Shown: positions 47,330 through 58,300 of the stretch, one piece after another
Position numbering within the stretch: the first letter of the stretch is position 1
Layout of the letters: every line of letters starts with the position of its first letter
Source: Psoroptes ovis
Taxonomy: Eukaryota > Arthropoda > Arachnida > Sarcoptiformes > Psoroptidae
Direction: 5' to 3'
Length of the DNA: 64,000 bases
Assembly (NCBI GenBank): GCA_002943765.1
Contig: PQWQ01000003.1
Location: 4,029,501-4,093,500, forward strand
Notes under the pieces: model-generated
What the model saw: only the letters and a program-made list of their open reading frames with translations
Database searches by the model: none
Told to the model about the DNA's origin: nothing
Position numbers and translations under genes: made by a program

Positions 47330-50300
47330 ATAAAAGATTTGAAAATTGATTCATTTTGAATTTGATCTATGCATTTATTATTTCTATTAAAAATTGTCGA
47401 TGGCTATGATGGCGATGATAAGTGGACATGGATGATAATAACGATTAGGATGATGATGGCCATTATTCAATTTTTAAAAATGTTTTCATTTTCCTTAAAA
47501 AAACGATAAAATATTTCAATATAGTCAGAGCCATAGTCTTGACTCCTGAAGCACCTGGCTGGAGATAAAGTCATTTTAAATTTTGAAAAAATTTCGAATT
47601 CAATGAATCTGTTGACTTGTTTTATAAGAAAAACAATTAAAAATGTTTCAAATTAAATGGACAATCAATGGAAATATCTTCAATATTTTTCAAGATTTTA
47701 TTTATTTTATCATTTTATCATGTTTCAATTCAATGATTGCCATTCATTTTTGAATGGATTTCGATATTTCTATCGTTGTTACATTGAAATTCTTGAAAAT
47801 TTTGATTCAATTTCTTTTCCTTAAATTGAAAATGTTCAACTTGAACTTGACTTGTTGTTTTAGCTATTTGAATTGAATAATTGAATATGTATTCGTGTGT
47901 GCTTTGAACTCATTTCCTACTTTGAATTTGACGATCAAATCCACAATCCACAAATCCTCAAAATGGATTAACAAAAAATTCGTGGATTTTCATATTTTTA
48001 AAAGTCCATAGCCTTTCCAACAGTTTGCTGCTTGAAGTTGAAGATCAAAGGTTATTCGGATCATTTTCAATATTCAACAAACGGATTGATTAGGTCTTAG
48101 TCTGATCAGATATTGATTGATTGGTCGATCTTGGATCGACCATCTTACGCATGTGATTGAATGAATAGGAATTACGACCATCGTAATTTCAACAGTAGCC
48201 AGTGAAGCATATATGATGAAGGTCGTTTGGTCGAATCATATATGTGTTTGACCAATTTTTCATATCTCAAATCTTTTAAATCAAATGACCATAATGATTA
48301 TCATCATCAAATGATGATGATGATGATTGCTAAATATAGGATATACACAAATTGACAAACTGACAACTTGTATATCATTGTTGTTGTTGTTGATTTGAAT
48401 GGAAAAAACCACCAACAAAACAAAAAAAGAATTTGACAATTGGACAAGTTGATATGTGTATCATTGAAATCAAATGAAATGAATATGAATAAATGATTTG
48501 ATGTTGTTGGTGATGATGGTAATCTATTCAAATAAATGAACATTTAATATTTGAATTAAATTATGAATTTTAAATTGAAAAATATTTAAAATATTTTAAA
48601 AAATTCATTATTATTTACATAAAGCCACCTACAACAACGCGAGCAACAAGTGTTTGCGAATTCATTTGAGAAATTCAAAATAATTCAATTGAAAAACTGT
48701 TATGAAACATTTGAATTCAAATGTTGTTGTTGACAAAATATTTAAAATATTTTTGCTCAAATAATAAAGGTGATGATCATCATCATGTGATGAAGATCTA
48801 CATTCATTCAAAGATATGCATCAAAATCAACAAAAAAAATCTAAATTTAAATGAATTGTAATGCTATGAAATGCATAATGTAAAATGAGATGATGACCTC
48901 CAAATCCTATCCAATGGTCATACATAATGCATTATTTTATTATTATTACAATTATTATGAATTATTAAGATGAGTTATAAGCTTTACATCACACACATTG
49001 TTTCTTGTCACTTTTACTTTTTCATATTTCAATCATGATTACAATCGAAAATTGTGTGATCAGTGAAACATGGAAATTTTTCGCAAATTTCGCAGTGGAA
49101 TTTGATGGTCAAACTATGGTAATATTGTCTTTGATTATCATTCATAAATGATTACGCCATTGATTCAATCATTCAAAATAATTCATAATCGTTTCGGTTA
49201 TTGAATGAAATGTTGATCATCTAATTAAGCCTTTGAAATTTATGAAACAAATAAATAATTCAATGTTCGACATGATCCAGAAACAATAAAGGTTTGATTT
49301 CCAAAAATACATGAACACGATTCAACATTGAATTGTTGAATTGGATTGAAATGAATTGAATTGAATAGGATTGGATTGAAATGAATAGAATTGAAACGGA
49401 ATAAAACAAGGAACAATTGAATTGGATTGAATCGAATGAAAACAATGACAAATATGAAGATGATGATGATGAATCGAAAATGGTAATAATTAAATGTTAT
49501 AATTATGGATGGTGTAAAATATTAATGCACTGGAAACATGAAACTGCTTAAAACAACCCTGAATTGTCATTGATTTCCCTGTTTGAATTATTTTTAGCTG
49601 AAGATGATCATCATATTACAATATTTGATTTATGATATATTTACACATGACTCACGAATCGTTTGTTTATTTGAATTTTTGTTTATTTAACGAAATAAAT
49701 TGTGAAATAATAATCATCCATATTTAATATGCGTTTTGAGTGTATTTGTACTGGATTTAATGCGATTCGATTATTCGATTTATTACACAATCAATGATAA
49801 TCATCGATGACGCATTAAATACGCCGTAATCCGTACCTTTGTATTTACACCATGATGATTTGATAGATCGACGCCTCTTAAATGTTTGATATTTTTGATT
49901 TATATTCATTTTATATTTTAATTAAAATGATCAAAGCTTATCTCTGATTGATTCTATCTAATCTATCGATTGGTTAGATATCAATCAAATCAAATTGATT
50001 CAATTCGATTTGAATAATTGATTAAATTCGTGTCTTCACACTCTTGGACATTTCTGATGATTATTGATCGTTGTGTTTGTTAATCATCAACAACCACAGC
50101 AACAACATTGATTGTGTTGATCAATCACACATATATCACAAGCGAATATATCACAAACAATAGGATTATCGTAATCATCATCGCATTGATGACAGGCGTC
50201 AATTAATGTATTGTTTAATAATAAGTATTATGAGTATTTCAAATCAAAATAATAATATGATTAATATGATTAAATGTTCGATGATTATGGTCAATAAAAT

Positions 50301-50357
50301 CAATCATTAATCCATTATTTAATCGATTGTATTATTTTGCAATCGATCATGTATCGA

Positions 50358-50690
50358 CTATAGTCTCAGATTTTTTCGATTTTTTCAAAAATTTCATCGA
50401 TGTATAGCCTTAGATTTTTATGAATTTTACAAAAATTTCCACGTATTATAGCCTTAGATTTTTTCGATTTTTTGAATAATTTTGACGATAGATAGCATTA
50501 GATTTTTTCCATTTTTTCAAAAATTTTGACGATAGATAGCCTTAGATTTTTTCGATTTTTTCGAAAATTTCCACGTACTATAGCCTTAGAATTTTTCGAT
50601 TTTTTCAAAAATTTTGACGATGGATAGCCTTAGATTTTCATGAATTTTTCAAAAATTTCCAAAGACTATAGCCTTAGATTTTTTTAGACG
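50358..50690 (+). repeat. 44-bp minisatellite, about eight copies
   Basis: Units begin TAGCCTTAGATTTTTTCGAT and recur at 50361, 50405, 50449, 50493, 50537, 50579, 50625 and 50669, so the period is 44 bp with minor slippage. Two alternating versions end in TTTTGACGATAGA or ATTTCCACGTACTA, suggesting an 88-bp higher-order unit in places. Confidence 0.9.
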
Positions 50691-51028
50691 ATATTTTTTT
50701 GTAAAAGATGGACGATGGCCCCAAAAAAGTTTGAGAATCACTAACTGAAATCGATTGATATTATTTTGCAATCGACCATGATTCAATCGATTCGATCGAA
50801 TAGATCACTGATTTGAATGATGATCAATGATTTGAATAATTTATTATTTACCTTTTCTGATAGAGTCAAGTTGAAAATTTATTTTAAAAAGCTTCCGCTT
50901 TGCATATTGTATGCTTAACAATAGTTCAAACGAAACACTTTGAATGACAAGTGATTCAAATATTGAAATTTGAATATTTTTATTAATGATAATTCAAAAT
51001 TGAGTAAATTGAAAAAAAACGAAACAAA

Positions 51029-52423
51029 TTAACAAACAATAACCAACAATGTTGCGGCTGGTGTCAATTGTAAACATTCCAATGTTCTGTCCAGATCATC
51101 GAGCAATGTCAAACCATATTTAAATTGTAAATTACGGCCATCCAAACCCATTAGATCACCATATTGCTTTGTGAACCATTTTTTCACATCACCCAATGTT
51201 TCATTTGAATAAAACATTGCTTCAATAATTTGCATTTCATCGGTTAATTCAAATTTAAATCTTAATTTAGTGAAAATTGATCGAAAATTACTGCTGCTGC
51301 TAGGATTCAAAAGTTTTGCTTTCGTTTCACGACTCACAAACAATTCATCAATTTGTCGAACACGTTCTCGGTGTGATTGTAATTCTTTAAGATCCGAAGC
51401 GGTGACTTTGATATCATCATCATTATCTGTTTGCTTCGATGATTGATCAACAACAGTCTTGATTTGACGATCTAATTCGATTGGAATGATTTGTGGATTA
51501 GCGAGTAAATCTTTGACATAATTCAATTTTTCATTTCGGGCAATCGTTCTCGCTTGATCATCATCAAGGTCTTCATCATCAACATAAACGAACCAATCAT
51601 TGTCTTTGTCATCGATCGTAAAATTAATGGCAAACATAAAATCTAATGTACCATCTAAGCTGAGAATTTTTTGTTCAATTTTTGATCTTCGAATACGTTT
51701 AAATTTTTCCAATTGTTCAGCATTTTCGGCAGTCACAATGTTTGATATGATTTTCATCAGAATGTCCAAACAATTCTTCAGTCGAGCGTTCGGTTGACTT
51801 TGATTCGAACCATCTTCAATGCTACGATTACAATTAAATATGACCATTGCCGAACGAAGGATTGGATCATCATTGAAATTATCATAAATACAAGATTTGA
51901 TTTCACGCATCAAATCTTTGAATGGTAAAGGGTTGTTTAGATTCAATGTTTCACATGTGAATCGTTGTACTTCTTCCAATGGTTTATATGGATTTTCCAG
52001 CGCTTTATTTTGCTGTTGTTCTTCTTCGATTCTTCGCTGTTTTTGTTCTTCCATCGCTTCTTTCAGTTTCAATTCTTTTTCAAATTTTTGCTTCTCTTCA
52101 GCCATTATATCATAAAGGGTTGATTTATTGATTGCAGCTGATGCAGCAGCTGCTGTTGCACTGCTTGGTTTCGCTTCGAAACGTGCCAATGTTGCTTTGG
52201 CAACATTTTCATCCGGTCCAGCTTGACGTTTTGGCTGATTGATTGATGATGATGGCTCGGAAACTGGTTGGCCATTGCCCAGAATTCGACCAAAAATCGA
52301 TGAAGATTGTTGTGCTTGTGGTTGTTGGCTGGAATCAGCATTCAAACGATGACCAGATCCGGCACGTTTAAATGTCAAATCACTTTTCTTTTTGGCAAAA
52401 AAATCTTTAATTTTTTTGTCCAT
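51029..52423 (-). CDS. UBXN6: UBX domain protein 6 (UBXD1), p97/VCP cofactor
   Basis: Adaptor of the p97/VCP ATPase acting in endolysosomal sorting, ER-associated degradation and autophagy. A single exon of 464 residues (human about 441). The N-terminus IKDFFAKKKSDLTFKRAGSG matches the VIM-type p97-binding start of UBXN6. A central PUB domain (about 165-265; NPLPFKDLMREIKSCIYDNF, ERFKRIR-like LEKFKRIRRSKIEQKIL) contacts the p97 C-terminus. A C-terminal UBX domain (about 380-464) ends TLECLQLTPAATLLVIV and lacks the Phe-Pro-Arg p97-binding signature, as in other UBXN6 proteins. The start codon lies 27 nt beyond the stop of a small upstream ORF on the same strand, which suggests a shared transcript. 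Confidence 0.92.
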   Translation of the reverse strand: MDKKIKDFFAKKKSDLTFKRAGSGHRLNADSSQQPQAQQSSSIFGRILGNGQPVSEPSSSINQPKRQAGPDENVAKATLARFEAKPSSATAAAASAAINKSTLYDIMAEEKQKFEKELKLKEAMEEQKQRRIEEEQQQNKALENPYKPLEEVQRFTCETLNLNNPLPFKDLMREIKSCIYDNFNDDPILRSAMVIFNCNRSIEDGSNQSQPNARLKNCLDILMKIISNIVTAENAEQLEKFKRIRRSKIEQKILSLDGTLDFMFAINFTIDDKDNDWFVYVDDEDLDDDQARTIARNEKLNYVKDLLANPQIIPIELDRQIKTVVDQSSKQTDNDDDIKVTASDLKELQSHRERVRQIDELFVSRETKAKLLNPSSSSNFRSIFTKLRFKFELTDEMQIIEAMFYSNETLGDVKKWFTKQYGDLMGLDGRNLQFKYGLTLLDDLDRTLECLQLTPAATLLVIVC

Positions 52424-52450
52424 TTTCTTGGGAAAATTCTCGGAATCAAA

Positions 52451-52714
52451 TTAAATTCGAGGTGTATGTTCTTTGGGCAATTTCAATTCCAATGCTTCTT
52501 TACGCAGTTGATCTACGAATTAAAATTTAAAAAATGAATGAAATTTGAGACCCAGTCAATCGGATTGCCACGACTTACCGAAAATAATATCTTTATCTTC
52601 TTTACGATCAATCAATACATTGATTCTTGCTTCAAATATATTCCAAACAAGCGATAATATTGAAACATTAATCAACAACAACGTAATCAACCAGGTTAAT
52701 GAATATTCCCACAT
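52451..52714 (-). CDS. Small single-pass membrane protein, 65 residues
   Basis: Unrecognised. Exons 52714-52579 and 52512-52451 join in frame (GT-AG, 66-bp intron). A hydrophobic segment is at residues 5-27 (SLTWLITLLLINVSILSLVW), followed by a charged helix (ARINVLIDRKEDKDI, then DQLRKEALELKLPKEHTPRI). The split codon (G|AT, Asp) and the coherent amphipathic tail support a real gene despite its size. It ends 27 nt before the UBXN6 ATG and starts 192 bp after the BRCA1/BARD1-like gene, all three on the minus strand. It may be a small integral membrane protein of the ER or mitochondria; location is a guess. Confidence 0.72.
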
Positions 52715-52906
52715 ATGCGTAATTTAAATTGATTGAAAAATGAAAATTACCAAATCATCCAAGTAAATTACACGACAAAAAAAAACTAAATGTCATCAAT
52801 GCGATGCTAAAATTGAAATGTAAACAAACAGAAATACTAAAATCAACGAGTTTAAATGACAGATGGCGTTATTTGAGCGCGAAATTTGAAAATTTATTTT
52901 CAAAAT

Positions 52907-54412
52907 TTAAAAAGTATTTAAACGTGTTATTGAATCTAACAGTTTTGATACCGGTATTTGAATGGAATTATTTGTTTTAAAAGGTGATTGATTCAATGAT
53001 TCATCATATATTATCAAACGTTTCATTGATTGATTTGGATGATCTATTTGATCAATGGATTTGGATGGATCATCTTCATCATCTGAAATCGATCCACCAC
53101 CAAGTCGTACAATGGTTTTCAATTCATTCGAACTTATCGGTGAATCTGTTGATAGCCGGATTTGAACTAAACAATTTTCAAACAAGGCTATACGTTCAAC
53201 CCTTGATCGATTCGGACAGCCTAATTTATCACAATTTTTTACTCCTTGAATTTCATATGGCTGTGGATCGACCAAACTACCGTTTTTCAATGATGCAGCA
53301 ATCCATTCACAGTGTACGATCCATCTGTTTCCGACTAATGCCATAAAATATTTGACCGAACGTGTTGTTAATAGGTCAGATTTTTTTGTTTTCGGTGCAA
53401 GTCCAACGACCAAATGTGTAACTTGCGGCGACCACTCGGTGACCAGTGTGAATTTCAATTCTTTTGCTGCTTTAGCTAATTTACGTTTTTGAATTTGATC
53501 TAAATTCGAACCAAGTATGACCGGAGACTTGTCGATATTCGTAGCTTCCGTATTATCTACACGAAGACGTTTGGACGGTTGATGGACATCACTTAAATCG
53601 TTTGGTGTTTTATGCTTTTTAGCTGTACTTGTTGATGATGGCTGAAAACGTTGTTGTGTACCACCATCGACTGATGCAATGGTTTCATTCGCGGCTTCGA
53701 TTGGTTCAATTTTAGCCGATTCGATTGAATCTGGTACTTGTGTTTCTTTCGATGATTGTATCGTTGGTTCAGTTTGATTTGATGCATCTGATTTTGGTGT
53801 GATTTCGGTTTGAATCGATGAATCTGATTTATTCGTTGTTTCTGTTTGCACTGATGCATCTGTGCAATCAACTGATGAGGTTTGGGTCCATTTTTGGTGA
53901 TAGATATGAGGATCAGTTTGAGTCCATTTCGAGTGTATGATTCGGGCGTCGGTTTGTATTGATTTATCAACAAATTGCGTCTTTGGATCATTTGAATTAT
54001 TATCATTTGAAATTGAATTATCATCCGCAAATCGTAAACATTTTCGAACCAATCCATTGATGATTGGACAAAAATTTGCCTCCAACACACGATTAAGTAG
54101 TTGTTCAATGATGCAATCATGTGACGACTGATTTAATGAGCAATCATTGCTCTTCGTCGATGATTGACCTTTGACGTTGAATTTTTCACGAATATCAACA
54201 CATTTATCAGCTAATTGTTTACAGAATTGATCATCGGATAAGTCATCGTCGACCAGCGGTGCATTGCACAGCGGACATTCGGTCAATTGTCGAATACAAC
54301 GGTCACAAATTGTATGGCCACATTTTAACAACTTAAGACAATTATCACTTGGACAATTGGAACAAATCGTGATCAATTTAATCATTTGATTCAAGTAATT
54401 CGTTGCATTCAT
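52907..54412 (-). CDS. BRCA1/BARD1-family RING and tandem-BRCT protein
   Basis: Probable nuclear ubiquitin ligase subunit in DNA-damage repair. A single exon of 501 residues. The N-terminal RING is compact (residues about 17-49: C-x2-C, C-G-H-x2-C-x2-C, C-x2-C), and a following helix QLADKCVDIREKF resembles BARD1. The BRCT pair is C-terminal: PVILGSNLDQIQKRKLAKAA starts the first (about 291), which continues VTHLVVGL, KYFMALVGNRWIVHCEWIAA and YEIQGVKN much like BRCA1; the second is short and ends SKLLDSITRLNTF without the usual Trp. No ankyrin repeats, so not a full BARD1 layout; much shorter than vertebrate BRCA1. Between RING and BRCT, residues 150-226 carry seven QT-type motifs at exact 12-residue spacing (own entry). 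Confidence 0.85.
   Translation of the reverse strand: MNATNYLNQMIKLITICSNCPSDNCLKLLKCGHTICDRCIRQLTECPLCNAPLVDDDLSDDQFCKQLADKCVDIREKFNVKGQSSTKSNDCSLNQSSHDCIIEQLLNRVLEANFCPIINGLVRKCLRFADDNSISNDNNSNDPKTQFVDKSIQTDARIIHSKWTQTDPHIYHQKWTQTSSVDCTDASVQTETTNKSDSSIQTEITPKSDASNQTEPTIQSSKETQVPDSIESAKIEPIEAANETIASVDGGTQQRFQPSSTSTAKKHKTPNDLSDVHQPSKRLRVDNTEATNIDKSPVILGSNLDQIQKRKLAKAAKELKFTLVTEWSPQVTHLVVGLAPKTKKSDLLTTRSVKYFMALVGNRWIVHCEWIAASLKNGSLVDPQPYEIQGVKNCDKLGCPNRSRVERIALFENCLVQIRLSTDSPISSNELKTIVRLGGGSISDDEDDPSKSIDQIDHPNQSMKRLIIYDESLNQSPFKTNNSIQIPVSKLLDSITRLNTF
53735..53965 (-). repeat. Array of seven 12-residue (36-bp) units with LC8-type QT motifs
   Basis: Within the RING-BRCT gene. Residue positions and cores: 150 KSIQTD, 162 KWTQTD, 174 KWTQTS, 186 ASVQTE, 198 SSIQTE, 210 ASNQTE, 222 KETQVP. 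Each core begins exactly 12 residues after the last. The T-Q-T / I-Q-T / V-Q-T form fits the dynein light chain LC8 anchoring motif. DNA identity between units is low, so the array is old and protein-level constraint is implied. Confidence 0.85.
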
Positions 54413-55336
54413 TTCGTATTATTTCAAATCTGTCCATACATCAGTCAATTTCAATTTTCGAAAACAAAAATTAAAGGGTTACTATTTACACATTGACAGC
54501 AGCTAAAGTTTTGGGGAAAATTGTCAAAATTGGTCAAATTTTTCAAAAATTTATTAACTTTTAAATACACATGGAGAAGGAAAGAGAGCGCAAAATCGTA
54601 ATTGAAATATATTAAACAAAAAAAATGTTGAGATGAGATGAAATGAAACGAGACACATTAAATATATGAATCATGAATGCAGTAAGCATTATGATGATGT
54701 GTATGGGTGTGAGGGTAAGTAATTTTTGAAATTATGATAAATTAATTTAAAAATGAATGAATGAAAAAGGGTAAAGAAAAAACATCAATTTACATATAAA
54801 TATATCAGCTGATTAGATGATTGATTGGTTGTTGGTGTTAAAGGTGTTGTCAAAGGTGTTTTCTGTTGGTTTAAAATTTGAAAAACGGGGTAAAATTTGT
54901 TTAAAATTTGAAAAATCAGTTTAAAATATCGTTGAATTAGTTTTAAAATCAATCAAATTGGCATCATTTTTTTTGCGAATCTTCAGATGATGAAAATTAA
55001 ATCGATTAATAATACATATGAATATGAGAAAACATTTTTGTTTTTGGCAGTGGTGTGATATATTATTATCGAATATTTCGGTCGAATTTGTACATAGATT
55101 TCTTGTAAGTCTTAATCAAACGATTCAGTTTGGATTCAGATTGCTTTGTCGTTGGTGTGTGTGTATCAATACATATGTATAGAAGAGGTAGGTTGAATAT
55201 TCAAATTGAATATTTTGAAAAATGGAAATTTGAAAAAAACTTGCTGAGAGATGAACCATTATTAATTGTTGAAAGATCAATAATTTTTGAAATTTTTTAA
55301 ACTCAAAAACCCAAGGAACACAGGATCAAATGATGG
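54413..55336. other. Intergenic
   Basis: Between the BRCA1/BARD1-like gene start and the DOT1L gene end, both minus strand. Probably the DOT1L 3' UTR plus the next promoter. No gene or repeat of note. Confidence 0.6.
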
Positions 55337-58300
55337 TCAAAATATCATTTTTTGATTATAAAATGCATTGGCTGTTGCTGCTGTTTGAGGTGGTTTACCT
55401 GTATCGGAAATTGAAAAATTTAAAATTTTGAAAATCTAATCAATAAAAGGTATAACCTTAACTTACCATTATGATCTTTAGAAGATTTAGACCCCATTGA
55501 ATGATGTGATGTATGATGAATCGAATTAGTATCGACTGCTGCTGCTGCTGCTGACATTAGTGAATCTAATGAAGATCCACCACCACCACCAGAGGTCATG
55601 TGTAAACTATTACTATATGAATCATTACTATTCGTGTGATTATTTTGGATGGTTGAAGGTGGTAAACCATTTGTTGTAGATGATTGATTTTGATATCGGC
55701 AAGATGCAGCCGCCGCAGCCAACGATGATTGATGATAATCAAAATGACCATTCGTTGTTGTTGATGTTTGATGCGGATTGTGGCCGCCACCCATCAGTCC
55801 ATATTGTTGTAATAATTGTCCAGTTTTATTGAATTGCTGCATAGCTTGATCATAGAAATCTTTATGATGTTGTTGTTGTTGTTGCTGCTGTTGTCGATGA
55901 TGATGATGATAATTGGATGGCGGACAAGAATCAATGCCTTGATCATTACCATTTGCTTTACTCTTTGCAAATGAATTATGTTGATTCAAAGAATTATAAA
56001 AATGTTGACCAGTAGCAGCTGCAGCTTGTAAATATTCATTGAGATATGAATTTTTCGTTTGAATTTCATCGGTTATATTGTTGAAAAAATTTAAATAATT
56101 CACTGCTAAATCAGTGGATGCAGTCGTCGATGCGGTTGTCGGATGCATCGGTTTCGAAGAATATTGTTCGTACGCCAAATTCGGTTGTTGTTGTTGTTTT
56201 GGCTGATGGTTAACAACATCATTTGATTGATTATTATATATTGAATTATCATTATTCAATGTTGGGCATTTGACCGGTACATCTTTAGTGGCTGCGCACG
56301 TTTGTTGCTTTGAATGTTTTGCCGTTGAATTTCGGTTTTTACGACTACTACTTTTACCGGTAGAATTTGATAGTTTAGGTGATTCAATCGATTTTTTTGA
56401 TTTAGCATCCGAATCATTGGCCAAAGAATCATCAGTTTTTATAGTCGGTTTAGTTTTATCAGTATTTTCATTATTATTATCTTGATCCAAATCATCACCT
56501 TCAGCCAGAGGTGTTTGACTATAGTATTGGCCATTCGAACCTAATCTAATAACGACTGAAGGTCGTTTCAATTCTGCTGGACTAGATGTATTTTCATTCG
56601 TTGAATGTACGATAGCTTCAGATGATTTTGATTTTTTATTTTTTGATTTTTCCGATTCATTGAGGGAAGTGGTAGTAGAGGATTTACGTTTAGACACTGA
56701 TTTACTGTGGTCTGATTCAATATCATTCAATATTTTCACTTTACTTTCTTTACAATTGATTTTCAGCTTAAATGGAAAAGGCTTTTGTGATTCTGCATCT
56801 GATGATGATGAAGATTTTGATGATTTCGAATCATTTGCTTTGGTTGAAATTGGGTCGGAATGATTAGCATTGAAATCTGCTTTCGAATTACTATTTTTAC
56901 GACTGACCACTGTCGTTAGACAACCAGCAGTCATAATGACATCTCGATGGTCACCTTTTTTCGTTTTCAATGTTTCAATTTTGGTCTCTTTTTTACTATT
57001 TCTAGTTCTTTTATTTGATGACGATTGTTTTGATGATGATGTTTCACTACTTGTTGTTGAACTACTGTTGATTGATGATTGTCGTTTCATTGCTTGATTC
57101 GATTTGTTCACTGATTCAGCAGCCACCGCAGTTGCATTGGCTGCTTTTTCCTCATTAAAACCTTTCATTATTACCGAATTTATACGATTCAAATCAATTT
57201 TGATTGCATCAGATGATTTTGATGATGAATCGACATCGTTTGATGTTGAAGGAGGTGTAAGGGTAGGGGTTGGTGGTGTCATTGGTGCGACCGATTCTGA
57301 TGTAACCGATGTTACAGCAGCGGAGACTGCCGCTGTTGTTGGTTGCATCGGTGGCGGTAACGGCGGAGGCGGTGTATTGGCACGATTTGTTCTTTTCAAA
57401 TATTTTTTGTATTTCATTTCTTTGTAACTGATTTTAGGTGATTCAATTGAATCCACAGATTCGGTTGAGGCAACGGATGGTTCAACATTTTGCTGTTGTT
57501 GTTGTTGTTGCTGAAGCTGTGCTTGTTGTTCAAGTATTTGTCGCTGTTGTTTATCGATTTGTTGCGTTTGTTCATCAATTTGTTGTTGCAGCTGACGTTC
57601 ACGTGCATACAATTCTTTGAGCAAATTACGTTGTTCATTCAGCTGTCGATTATCTCGTTCATGTCGTTCAAAATAAATTCGTTGTGCTTCCATACATAGT
57701 TCATTCAATTCATTTCGACGTGTTGTGATCAGCTGTTTTAGATTAGTAATTTGTGTTTTCATTTCATTAACATTATCATTCACTTCATCGATTTTATTAG
57801 AAATATCACTACTCGTTTCGAGGTTCAAATCTTTCAAAAGTCTTTTTACATTGAATTTATCTTCATAAATTTTCTTGTTCATTTGATTAATTTGATAATT
57901 CATGTCATCATTTTCGCTCTACACAAGAGATTATGTAAATAAATTTACAATTTAAACAAGCATTCAAAATCTATAAACTTACTTCTAATTTTTCAATTTC
58001 TTTTTTCACAGTCTCTTGATATTCAGGCTTTTTCATGAATGAATTAAAACTTTGAATTTGATTAGCAAACAGATACAATAATTCATTCAAATTCAATGGT
58101 CGACACAGTGGAATTCCATTGAATTCTTTGATCATTTTAGGCGATTTAGCATCAGAACGAGATCCTTCATCATTATCAGTAGCTGGTGGTGTCATTTGTT
58201 GCCTTAATGCAGTCGTAGGTGAAGCTAAATCACAACTAGCATTGGCAACAGCTGCTGCTATCAAATCAGTATTTATAACAGTTATATCGGGTACTTGAAC

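Larger units (their letters stand above)
42406..51028. other. 8.6 kb stretch with no recognised gene
   Basis: The largest gene-free interval. Open frames up to 113 codons exist (43524-43817 and 44770-45111 are examples), but none has family resemblance or convincing splicing. Contents: the 5' flank of the CPAP1-like gene, a mariner-type MITE at 44569-44653, a piggyBac-type MITE at 47175-47329, a GGATTGAAATGAA-like repeat at about 49336-49410, an imperfect terminal-inverted-repeat segment at about 49738-49862, and a 44-bp minisatellite at 50358-50690. It could carry distal regulatory DNA or a non-coding transcript. Confidence 0.55.

Noticed and set aside
53205..53235. MITE-like CGGACAGCCTAAT in the BRCA1/BARD1-like coding region
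   Set aside because: Only the outer 13 bases match, there is no opposite arm, and the reading frame is intact; coincidental.
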